Below are positions 16,503 through 24,279 of a stretch of DNA of 64,000 nt, in pieces. Under the pieces are notes generated by a model. That model saw only the letters and a list, made by a program, of their open reading frames with translations, had not been told where the DNA came from and ran no database searches. Source of the stretch: Sulfoacidibacillus thermotolerans. Its GTDB lineage: Bacteria > Bacillota > Bacilli > Alicyclobacillales > SLC66. The translations under genes were made by a program, and so were the position numbers. The stretch lies in contig NZ_MPDK01000006.1 in assembly GCF_003144315.1 (NCBI RefSeq), positions 62,001-126,000 of the forward strand. Direction: 5' to 3'. Each line of letters starts with the position of its first letter. The stretch's first letter is position 1.

Positions 16503-17852
16503 TTATCGATTTCTCGTATCGATCGCAAAGTACGCGAGCGCTTCCGCAACGAGTGACTGGGTCCCAACAATCGCCACTAGCCCGTCATCCCCTACCGTCG
16601 CCATTGCCTGAGCAATTGCGTCATCGACCGTTGCCGCCTCATGTACCCTAGCAAACTGAGCAGCAAACGCATTCGCATCTTGCGGAAATGACAAGTGCGG
16701 ATTTTTCAACTGTGGAAGCCACAATTCTTGACAAAGTGGCGCTAGCACTTCAAGCAAACCACGATAATCCTTATCTTTTGGAACTGCCACGATGAGGTGA
16801 AGGCGGGCATACTGCATCAGTTCGAGCAGTTCACGCACATATTGTGCGCTCTCACGGTTGATCGCCCCATCGATGAAAATGCGAGGCGGCCCAGAGAGCA
16901 CTTGACAACGACCCGGAATTTGAACTTCTTGCAGTGCCTGTCGCACTTTTTCTGGATCTAAAGCCCCCCCGACAAACCACTCGGCAGTAGCCATTGCAAC
17001 AGCTGCATTATCCGCTTGATGCCGTCCGAGCACACGCATATGTAGTGCACTATACTCCCGACGTCTTGTCTGTACTGTAAAATGCGTTCCCATTTCCATC
17101 GCACGAATGTCACGAACAAAAAAATCATCATCTAAACTTTGCATCAAAACGCCTTGATTGCGACTCTCCTCACGTAAAATCTGCGCAGCCACTGACTGTT
17201 GCCGACCCACCACAACTCCTGTCAATTCTGCAGTCACAATGCCTGCTTTATTGTAAGCAATATCTGATAAATGTGGTCCGAGCTGTTCTGGATGTTCAAA
17301 CAATACAGGAGTTATCACCGCAAATTCCCCTTGTACTGCATTCACATCATCATAGCGAGCGCCCCGCCCAAGCTCAATCACATTCACATCTGTCTGCTCT
17401 TGTGCAAAATACAACATCGCAACTGCGGCAGTAACCCCGACAGGGCCAAAATATTCATGTGGTGCCATACGCTTTTCCAACTCGACAAGTGGCACCTGAA
17501 CCTGTGCTAACAAACGCATGAAATCCTTCTCCGAGATCGCTTGGCCGTTGACGCGAATGCGCTCTGTAAAGTCAATCAGGTGGGGACTTGTAAAAAGCCC
17601 CACCCGGTAACCATGCTGTTCTAATACTTGCGCAATCATCCGGGAAGTAGACCCTTTCCCCTTACTTCCAGTCACTTTGATATTACGCTGATGCCGATCC
17701 GGACTCCCTAATGCATCAAGCAAGCGGCGTGTATGTGCAGGATTACGTGTATCCCGATCTAGCCCTTGACTTCGGTAAGGCTTCGATCGTGTATAGCTAG
17801 AAAACACAAAAGAGACTGCATCATAAAAGCGAGTGAACACTCGACTCCCCAA
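16503..17852 (-). CDS. Mur ligase family protein, FolC-like (folylpolyglutamate synthase type)
   Basis: A 449-residue ATP-dependent ligase. The ATP-binding loop KVTGSKGKGSTSRM lies near residue 60, SPHLIDFTERIRVNG near 90 is the folate-omega-loop region of FolC, and RHQADNAAVAMATAEW is the Mur ligase central block. FolC adds glutamates to folate. Deviations: the usual ELGxGGRxDATN is changed to ELGRGARYDDVNAV, so substrate may differ from folate. Start uncertain: TTG at 17852 (AAAGGA close by) or GTG at 17840 (GGGGAG four bases ahead). It is cargo of E2, between two PBP genes, so a cell-wall-related Mur-like role is conceivable. Confidence 0.8.
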   Translation of the reverse strand: MGSRVFTRFYDAVSFVFSSYTRSKPYRSQGLDRDTRNPAHTRRLLDALGSPDRHQRNIKVTGSKGKGSTSRMIAQVLEQHGYRVGLFTSPHLIDFTERIRVNGQAISEKDFMRLLAQVQVPLVELEKRMAPHEYFGPVGVTAAVAMLYFAQEQTDVNVIELGRGARYDDVNAVQGEFAVITPVLFEHPEQLGPHLSDIAYNKAGIVTAELTGVVVGRQQSVAAQILREESRNQGVLMQSLDDDFFVRDIRAMEMGTHFTVQTRRREYSALHMRVLGRHQADNAAVAMATAEWFVGGALDPEKVRQALQEVQIPGRCQVLSGPPRIFIDGAINRESAQYVRELLELMQYARLHLIVAVPKDKDYRGLLEVLAPLCQELWLPQLKNPHLSFPQDANAFAAQFARVHEAATVDDAIAQAMATVGDDGLVAIVGTQSLVAEALAYFAIDTRNR

Positions 17853-17942
17853 ATCCTTTCTTCATCCATATTCCATCACCCTAAAATATGGATCTATTAG
17901 TAAAGAGAAAAACGAGGGTTTGACGCAAATTAAAAAAAAATT

Positions 17943-19841
17943 TTAGGGGTGCTTCGTCACGGTTTGTGCTGCATGTTGCGCCTGCTCAGCAAAATAAGCA
18001 TCAATGACGGTCTTAGACATCGGAGCTGCAGCGCGGAAACCTTCTCCCGTAACATTCGGAATGACAGCAGCAACCGCAATTTGCGGATTGTTATAAGGAG
18101 CAAATCCGATAAACACAGAGTTGTTGCGCCCCGGTATTCCACTCTCTGCTGTCCCCGTCTTTGCCGCCACATTGATCGGATCATTGCCAAAAAAGTAGGT
18201 TGCAGTGCCAAGTGTCCCATGTGTAGCAAGTTCCATACCTTGTTTAATCAATTGTAAATAATACGGGTTCACATTCACTTTATCAATTACATGCGGTTGA
18301 ATGACTTTAATCACCTTCCCAGACGGCGAGGTAATCTCATGCACGACTTCAGGCTGATAACGATACCCCCCGTTTGCAATCGCTGCTACATACGTGGCGA
18401 GCCCAATCGTCGAATACGCTTCCTCTTGACCAATCGCCGCAGCGGGAAGATCGTAGAGCGTCGGTGGATTCGCGATTGTGACATACCCTGTCGCTTCATC
18501 CGGAAGGTCGATGCCTGTAGGGCTTGTAAGGCCAAACTCTTTGCCCATCGCGTCAATTTGCTTTAACGCCGCAACCCGCGGCCCAGTCAACCAGCCTTCA
18601 ATATTTTGCGGAGGGTTATTTACATTAAAGTGCCCCATGTCAAGACCCACTTGATAAAAATACGTGTCGTCCGAAACTTCAAGTGCCTCGCGCAACCCGA
18701 TGACACCGAATCCTGCCTGATTCCAGTTGCGCATATAATAGGTTCCAATTTGTAGCCCACCTGTATCGTCGACTTTTAACGTAGGGGACATTTCATGATT
18801 CATCAGTGCAGCAAACGCGGTGAGCGGTTTTTCTGTCGAACCCGGCATATATAGGCCTGACACTGCTCGATTTAATCCTGCGTCATTTTGCAGAAAGTCT
18901 TGGTAGTGTTGTGGTGAAATTCCACCAATCCACCATTCTGGCTTATACGAAGGATAACTTGCCATCGCTAGGACAGCACCTGTATGCACGTTCATCACGA
19001 CAATCGTACCCGAATCGACATTCGTTTCTCCGATGGAACGCAAAAATTGGATTCTGTGTATCAGCGCCTGCTCTGCCACTTGCTCAAGCTGTCCATCGAG
19101 ATTCAACACAAGATTGTCTCCAGCCTTTGCGGGCAAGCGAATCGTTCCTCCCGACAAGGGCACACCCGCTGGATCAACCGGAATTTTCTCAGCCCCTGCC
19201 TTTCCCCGCAGAACACTTTGATATTGCTCTTCAAGCCCAGCTAATCCAACGAGAGAACTCGGATTATAACCTTGTTTTTCATATTGCGCCACATCCTGAG
19301 AAGGAATGGGCCCGATGTAACCGATCTCATGAGCTGCCAGATAGCCATCTGGATATACACGCACAGGAGTAGTGATCATCGTAATGCCCGGAAGGGAATT
19401 GCGATGTTCTGCAACATAAGCAAGTTCAACTGGTGTAGCATTTTGCACGAGCGTCACGGTTGCAAAACCGGGCTTTGCCGTTGTCATGTCATAAAGTAAG
19501 GTGCTAGCCTTTATATTCAATACAGGTGATAATCTTTTCGCAATCAGAGAAGCAGAGGCAAGATCGTTCGGATAGCGAATAAAAACAATGTTAAAATCTG
19601 CCTTATCTGCTGCTAATACGTTACCTTCACTGTCATAGATCCAACCACGCGGGCCAGGAATCGGAATCGTGTCGTAGTTTTGCACAGAAACTTGTGATTG
19701 AAACAACTGATTTTCTGTGATCTGCATGTATCCTAAACGCACCAAAAGTGCAGCACTTGCCAACACGGTTGCGAGAAACATGCCCTGAATTCGCCTTGGT
19801 GCATGGCGCTTCACCGGACGTTCTTCGCGCCGGACACTCAC
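17943..19841 (-). CDS. Class B penicillin-binding protein, PBP2/PbpA-like
   Basis: A transpeptidase of about 632 residues with one N-terminal membrane helix (MFLATVLASAALLVRLGYM), a dimerisation domain, and the catalytic motifs SxxK in MPGSTEKPLT, S-D-D in EVSDDTYFYQVG and KTG in AAKTGTAESG. The second motif is usually SxN or, in PBP2, SCD; here SDD. PBP2-type enzymes work with RodA/SEDS proteins in side-wall growth. The GTG at 19841 has AAGGGGG eight bases ahead and is preferred to the ATG at 19865, which has no ribosome site. It lies in E2 with a second class B PBP, an unusual load for a mobile element. Confidence 0.88.
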   Translation of the reverse strand: MSVRREERPVKRHAPRRIQGMFLATVLASAALLVRLGYMQITENQLFQSQVSVQNYDTIPIPGPRGWIYDSEGNVLAADKADFNIVFIRYPNDLASASLIAKRLSPVLNIKASTLLYDMTTAKPGFATVTLVQNATPVELAYVAEHRNSLPGITMITTPVRVYPDGYLAAHEIGYIGPIPSQDVAQYEKQGYNPSSLVGLAGLEEQYQSVLRGKAGAEKIPVDPAGVPLSGGTIRLPAKAGDNLVLNLDGQLEQVAEQALIHRIQFLRSIGETNVDSGTIVVMNVHTGAVLAMASYPSYKPEWWIGGISPQHYQDFLQNDAGLNRAVSGLYMPGSTEKPLTAFAALMNHEMSPTLKVDDTGGLQIGTYYMRNWNQAGFGVIGLREALEVSDDTYFYQVGLDMGHFNVNNPPQNIEGWLTGPRVAALKQIDAMGKEFGLTSPTGIDLPDEATGYVTIANPPTLYDLPAAAIGQEEAYSTIGLATYVAAIANGGYRYQPEVVHEITSPSGKVIKVIQPHVIDKVNVNPYYLQLIKQGMELATHGTLGTATYFFGNDPINVAAKTGTAESGIPGRNNSVFIGFAPYNNPQIAVAAVIPNVTGEGFRAAAPMSKTVIDAYFAEQAQHAAQTVTKHP

Positions 19842-19974
19842 ACTCTTAGCCCCCTTGGTCTGCATTCATGAATTGATTCACTCATTTTACCGTAACTCTA
19901 TCAGACTGTCATGGGACTATCCTACAATTCCCCAATGAAACTTGTAGCAACCGTGTGATTCGATGATCAACCCA

Positions 19975-21156
19975 TTATGTCCGTCGCGCATTAAGAACGA
20001 CATTCCCTGTTGCGAGAATTAAAATCGCGAGCGTGATCACTCCAAACCCAGCCGGAAATGTGATCACCAGCGGACCAACCAATGGAGGTAGAAGCGCAAC
20101 CCCCACATTAGAAGCCATACTAAATCCCGCCGTTTGTACTCCTGCCTTATGTATTTCGCGCGCCATTTCTGCAGTAGCCCCAAGCGCAAGCGCATAGCAA
20201 CCATTCCCAAAAAAACCAAGCAACAAAAAGATCCACTGTAGAGTGCTGACACTCACAACAAATCCCCCTGTAAACTCCAGTACGACAAACAGACTAAATA
20301 ACGTTGTTAGTCCCATCAGCACACTTTGCCATATGCCTGAATGCCCGAAAAAATCCGCCAATAGCGGGAATCCAATCGCACCAATCCCAGAACCGATAAA
20401 AGTGAGCGCAGTTAACGTTCCTCCTAGTTTTACCGCATCCGGAATGTGTAAGTGTAACAAGACACTTACTGCGATCCCGCCAAACATCACACTCGTTGAA
20501 GCAATCGCAAATCCCACCCACCACCAGCGCGGTGAACCAAAGACGATACGCTGCTCATCCACCTGCCGCTGCTCTTTGTGCGGTAAGTGATTGAGTGCGA
20601 TAAATAAAAAGACCCCTGCCACGAGATTCACTGCACTAACAATCGCAAGCGCACCTGTAAATCCGAAGTTTTGTAAAAGGGTTGGCCCCACGTAAGAACC
20701 TGCCGCCATCCCTAAAAAAAGCATTCCGATTGCCAACCCAGTAACTGTTTTTATGTGCTTGATCTGAACCTGTAAAATAACCGCGCCAATTGGTGAAATG
20801 AGCAGGGGATAAGCAACGGCTGCAATTGCTTGCGCCACGAAGAACCAGTCGTATGAAAAAGCAAATATGCGCCCAAAAAGCCCGATAAAAGAAAGAACAA
20901 TTGCCGTGCGCAACACAGGGGCGATCCCATCTTTACGCGCCCACCAAGCTGCAGGGAGACTAAATACAATCATTGCAAACCCATAAAGCGATAAAAACAG
21001 CAGCACAGAACCGAGTGATGTGTGCAGTTGGCGGATGAGTTGTGGAACCATCGGGGCCAATACAAACCATGCTGCACCCACAGAAAAGGCAAATCCTACA
21101 TACGCAGCGGTAAACAAACCTGGCGAAACTTCTCGAGCCTCAAAACGGGATTCCAT
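19975..21156 (-). CDS. MFS transporter
   Basis: A 393-residue protein with twelve hydrophobic segments and an MFS motif-A-like loop between TM2 and TM3 (AAWWARKDGIAPVLR). TM5 holds GMAAGSYVGPTLLQNFG, similar to the motif C region of exporters. The charged middle loop is HLPHKEQRQVDEQ. GAGGAGGGGGCTT precedes the ATG. No substrate can be assigned. It is cargo of E2, transcribed in the same direction as the interrupted sporulation operon. Confidence 0.85.
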   Translation of the reverse strand: MESRFEAREVSPGLFTAAYVGFAFSVGAAWFVLAPMVPQLIRQLHTSLGSVLLFLSLYGFAMIVFSLPAAWWARKDGIAPVLRTAIVLSFIGLFGRIFAFSYDWFFVAQAIAAVAYPLLISPIGAVILQVQIKHIKTVTGLAIGMLFLGMAAGSYVGPTLLQNFGFTGALAIVSAVNLVAGVFLFIALNHLPHKEQRQVDEQRIVFGSPRWWWVGFAIASTSVMFGGIAVSVLLHLHIPDAVKLGGTLTALTFIGSGIGAIGFPLLADFFGHSGIWQSVLMGLTTLFSLFVVLEFTGGFVVSVSTLQWIFLLLGFFGNGCYALALGATAEMAREIHKAGVQTAGFSMASNVGVALLPPLVGPLVITFPAGFGVITLAILILATGNVVLNARRT

Positions 21157-21212
21157 AAGCCCCCTCCTCGCAATGTTTTTATTTTATGACAATACCATGA
21201 AACTCCCTTCAA

Positions 21213-21419
21213 TCACTTAGTTTTTTTTTGCTCATTTCCTTCGCTTGGGGTCTGAACCATGCGCACGACCACATCCATAAACGCCCGCGCCCAATCACTT
21301 TGCTCTTCCACTTGCCGCAAAAACCATTGAAACTGCACTTCTGCAGAGTGTCGCAACAGATCTGAACCATGTATCGAAATGAGACTGTTGCCAATCTGAA
21401 TGGTTTGTTCTTTGCTCAT
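21213..21419 (-). CDS. Small protein divergent from the E2 recombinase
   Basis: A 68-residue protein I do not recognise, with GGAGG seven to eight bases before the ATG. It starts 102 bp from the divergent recombinase gene, the same layout as the 85-residue gene of E1. The middle (LLRHSAEVQFQWFLRQVEEQ) looks helical and amphipathic; the C-terminus is charged (NEQKKTK). It shows no clear identity with the E1 small protein. By position it is a candidate directionality factor or regulator for E2, but it could also be an unrelated small gene. Confidence 0.6.
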   Translation of the reverse strand: MSKEQTIQIGNSLISIHGSDLLRHSAEVQFQWFLRQVEEQSDWARAFMDVVVRMVQTPSEGNEQKKTK

Positions 21420-21520
21420 CGCTCACGCCTCCACATCTCTACTATATGAATCTGTTGCGCTTCACCGACCTCAGAAATAATTTTGTGAATTTGTGCGTAA
21501 AGTGATCATGGGAGGAAAGA

Positions 21521-23071
21521 ATGATGGCCAATTACCCGTCAAACTTACATGCAGTCGCTCTATACTTGCGCAAATCGCGAGCAGATCTAGAAGCAGAAAA
21601 CCGCGGAGAGGGCGAAACACTTTCAAAACACCGCCGTACCCTCTATGCATTTGCTGCCAAATATAACTACTCTATTCTCGATGTTTATGAGGAAATTGTT
21701 TCAGGCGAGCGCATTATCGACCGACCAGAGATGCAACGCCTGCTGCATGCAGTGGCAGACGGTCGCTACCAAGCTGTCTTATGCATGGATATCGATCGCT
21801 TAGGCCGTGGAAACATGGTAGATCAGGGGATGATTCAAGACCTCTTTAAGCACTCGCAAACTCTGATTATTACACCGCGCAAAGTATATGATTTACAAGA
21901 TGAAATGGATGAAGAATGGAGTGAATTTGAAGCTTTCATGGCGCGCCGAGAGTTAAAATTAATCACCCGTAGAATGCAACGAGGACGCCGGCAAAGCGCA
22001 TTGGAAGGGAAAAGTGTGAGTCGCAAACCACCTTATGGCTATCTGCGTGATCGCACACTTCACCTACAGCCAGATCCCGCGACAGCCCCAATCGTGCAAA
22101 TGATTTTTGCACTCGCTGCAAAAGGGGAAGGAGCACAGCGAATTAGCACTCACTTGACCACACTTGGCATCCCCTCGCCAAGCGGGCAGAATCATTGGGA
22201 TCGCTCAACGATCTATTCGATTTTGCAAAATCCTGTATATCAAGGACACATTCGCTGGGGTCACTATCAATATCAAAAAACCGCGCAACGAAAAAATGGA
22301 TATTCACGAAAACTTGCTGCTGAGCACACAAAAGTAATGAAATACGATGCGCATGAACCTCTTGTAGATCCAGTCACTTATGCGCTGTACAAAGAGAAGA
22401 GCAAACGGCATCCGAGCGTACCTATGCGCAAAACATTATCCAATCCACTGGCTGGACTGATCGTCTGTGCGCGCTGTGGACGCACAATGATGCGCAAAAA
22501 AACGTATCACCGTCCTTATAATCGACTGCTCTGCCCTACTCCTGGATGTTCAACGCGAGGCACGCATTTTGAATTAGTCGAGCAACGCATCCTTCATACC
22601 TTACAATCAACGTTATCAGGCATCCACTTCTCTGCAGACAAAGAACAACACTCTTTATTGATTCGCCAACTCAGCGAACGAACGGGACAAACACGCAAGT
22701 TTGAGTCCCTACAAGCCACCCATTTGCAAATACAAAAACAACTAAACACTCTCTACGAACTTGTCGAACAGGGCATGTACGACTCCACTACATTTAAAAC
22801 ACGCCGCTCACTGCTTTTGGATCGCTTAGCCAAACTTGAACAGGAACTATGCGAAGCCACAAGCGAACAAGCACATTCCCTAGAAACTGCCGCCACCTTG
22901 CAGTCATCTTTGGCAACCGTGCACGATCCCTGGGTGCTCTATGAAACACATACTTCAAGCGAGTTGAAAAATCAGTTGCTCAAGCTATTTATCGCACACA
23001 TCACGTATCGTCGCGAACAAGATTGGAAACCACCTGATCACTTTGAGTTAATAATCACACTGCGATTGTAA
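21521..23071 (+). CDS. Large serine recombinase of element E2 (SpoIVCA-like)
   Basis: A 516-residue recombinase. The catalytic domain shows the nucleophile serine in LYLRKSRAD, then [42 protein letters not shown] and [14 protein letters not shown], blocks typical of the SpoIVCA/phage integrase branch. The DNA-binding domain (PPYGYLRDR), a zinc ribbon ([12 protein letters not shown], later CPTPGC) and a coiled coil (about 395-470) follow. GGAGGAAAGA precedes ATG-ATG. It ends 71 bp before the right E2 core and overlaps the extended reading frame of the yhbH 5' segment on the other strand by 24 bp. It is the natural candidate to excise E2. Confidence 0.94.
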   Translation: MMANYPSNLHAVALYLRKSRADLEAENRGEGETLSKHRRTLYAFAAKYNYSILDVYEEIVSGERIIDRPEMQRLLHAVADGRYQAVLCMDIDRLGRGNMVDQGMIQDLFKHSQTLIITPRKVYDLQDEMDEEWSEFEAFMARRELKLITRRMQRGRRQSALEGKSVSRKPPYGYLRDRTLHLQPDPATAPIVQMIFALAAKGEGAQRISTHLTTLGIPSPSGQNHWDRSTIYSILQNPVYQGHIRWGHYQYQKTAQRKNGYSRKLAAEHTKVMKYDAHEPLVDPVTYALYKEKSKRHPSVPMRKTLSNPLAGLIVCARCGRTMMRKKTYHRPYNRLLCPTPGCSTRGTHFELVEQRILHTLQSTLSGIHFSADKEQHSLLIRQLSERTGQTRKFESLQATHLQIQKQLNTLYELVEQGMYDSTTFKTRRSLLLDRLAKLEQELCEATSEQAHSLETAATLQSSLATVHDPWVLYETHTSSELKNQLLKLFIAHITYRREQDWKPPDHFELIITLRL

Positions 23072-24160
23072 CGACAAACTTACCGCTCTTTTGCAAGCGA
23101 TCTCTCCTCTTGTTGACCCATCGCGTGGAATACGTGCTGAACTGTATTGATTGATCTCACCGTAACCAAACACATTGCATACGTCCATCAGCTCTGTCAC
23201 GAGTTTGACGCATCGTTCATTGTCTGAAGATAAGTTATCGCCATCAGAAAAGTGAACAGGATAAATGTTGTACAACTGCGGCGAGTACCGCTCATCAATC
23301 AGATCCAGAGCCAATTGGTACGCGGATGAGCAAATCGTACCGCCGCTTTCTCCTTTTGTGAAAAATTCCTGCTCACTAACCAGTTTTGCTTCTGTGTGGT
23401 GAGCGACGAATTCGATCGCAACATGTTCATATTTCGTCCGCAAGAATCGCACCATCCAGAAGTAAAAAGTGCGTGCGATATACTTTTCAAACGTTCCCAT
23501 TGAACCAGAGGTGTCCATCATTGCGATCACGACAGCTTGCGAACGTGGAACTTGCACATCGTCCCACGTTTTGTAGCGCAAATCTTCCGGCGTAATCGGG
23601 TGCAAACCCGGATGACCAGATCTCGCGTTGCGCTTTAAAGTCTCTAAAATCGTTCGCTTTTTATCGATATTACTTTGTAAACCCTTCTTGCGAACATCGC
23701 GGAATTCCACATCATCAGCAACCAGTTGATCTTGCGATTTTTGCACTAAATAAGGGAGTTCAAGCTCTGCAAAAAGTACATCTTGGATCTCATCGACAGA
23801 CACTTCCGCCTCATAATAATCAATACCTGGTTGATCGCCAGCTCCATCACCTTGACCAGGGCCTTTGGCATTCCCTGGTTGTGGGTCGCGGGCTATTACA
23901 TCGCCGACTGACGTATTGCCATCTCCTTGACCTGCTTGCTGACTCTTGTTGTAATTAAAACGAAACCGATACTCATCCAAAGAGCGAATGGGCACTTTAA
24001 CAATTTGTTTGCCGTCTGTCATGATGATACTCTCTTCACTGACGAGATCGGGAAGATGATTGCGGATCGCCTCTCTTACCTTTTGCTTGTGCCGCGCTTG
24101 ATCCTGCTGGCCCTTGCGGTGAAGGGACCAGTCATCTTGACTCAGTGTAAATACACCCAT
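23048..24160 (-). CDS. yhbH: yhbH, 5' segment (interrupted by element E2)
   Basis: This is the N-terminal 87 percent of YhbH (DUF444 family), a sporulation protein with a von Willebrand A-like fold; the metal site [16 protein letters not shown] is intact. It reads normally to [12 protein letters not shown], then at the E2 core passes into 31 foreign residues (beginning [10 protein letters not shown]) and stops at 23048. The start is ATG at 24160, with AGAGGTGAGAG ahead and a family-typical N-terminus ([18 protein letters not shown]); the longer frame is not used. The partner kinase PrkA gene lies 119 bp upstream. In B. subtilis yhbH is a sigma-E gene; E. coli YeaH is the homologue next to the PrkA homologue YeaG. 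Confidence 0.94.
   Translation of the reverse strand: MGVFTLSQDDWSLHRKGQQDQARHKQKVREAIRNHLPDLVSEESIIMTDGKQIVKVPIRSLDEYRFRFNYNKSQQAGQGDGNTSVGDVIARDPQPGNAKGPGQGDGAGDQPGIDYYEAEVSVDEIQDVLFAELELPYLVQKSQDQLVADDVEFRDVRKKGLQSNIDKKRTILETLKRNARSGHPGLHPITPEDLRYKTWDDVQVPRSQAVVIAMMDTSGSMGTFEKYIARTFYFWMVRFLRTKYEHVAIEFVAHHTEAKLVSEQEFFTKGESGGTICSSAYQLALDLIDERYSPQLYNIYPVHFSDGDNLSSDNERCVKLVTELMDVCNVFGYGEINQYSSARIPRDGSTRGEIACKRAVSLSLQSQCDY
23143..23154 (-). repeat. E2 attachment core, copy 2 (yhbH 5' junction)
   Basis: TCAATCAATACA on the minus strand, in codons for INQY of YhbH. In the predicted circle a direct AGTTCA pair flanks this core, but the strong palindrome seen for E1 is absent. Confidence 0.9.
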
Positions 24161-24279
24161 GTCTCTCACCTCTTCGGATAGTTGCACAGATGGATCAGAA
24201 AGATGCGAGCAGGGCGTGTGTCAGTAGACGCACACCCTTCACAAGCACCTTGTAAAACGTTGAGCAGCCTAGTACCTTC

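Larger units (their letters stand above)
14166..23154. mobile_element. E2: 9.0-kb yhbH-intervening element with serine recombinase
   Basis: The element sits between two 12-bp direct repeats within yhbH, 941 bp from E1. Cargo on the minus strand: class B PBP with PASTA domains, FolC-like ligase, PBP2-like protein, MFS transporter and a small gene; then a SpoIVCA-like serine recombinase on the plus strand, ending 71 bp before the right core. Excision across the repeat restores codons [12 protein letters not shown] of yhbH in frame. The recombinase belongs to a different subfamily from that of E1 and the core is different, so the two elements should act independently. Phage structural genes are absent. 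Excision is inferred from architecture. Confidence 0.9.

Noticed and set aside
17853-17942. Inverted repeat ATCCATATT...AATATGGAT as a terminator or riboswitch
   Set aside because: It lies before the FolC-like gene, is A/T-rich and without a T-run. No function could be supported.
14178-23142. Palindromic attP for E2 comparable to that of E1
   Set aside because: I tested several centres in the predicted circle joint by hand; symmetry is only partial (6-7 of about 14 positions), so no crossover point is proposed.
24161-24279. GC-rich hairpin between prkA and yhbH as a terminator
   Set aside because: The 7-bp stem has a 12-base loop and no T-run; the genes are expected to be cotranscribed.
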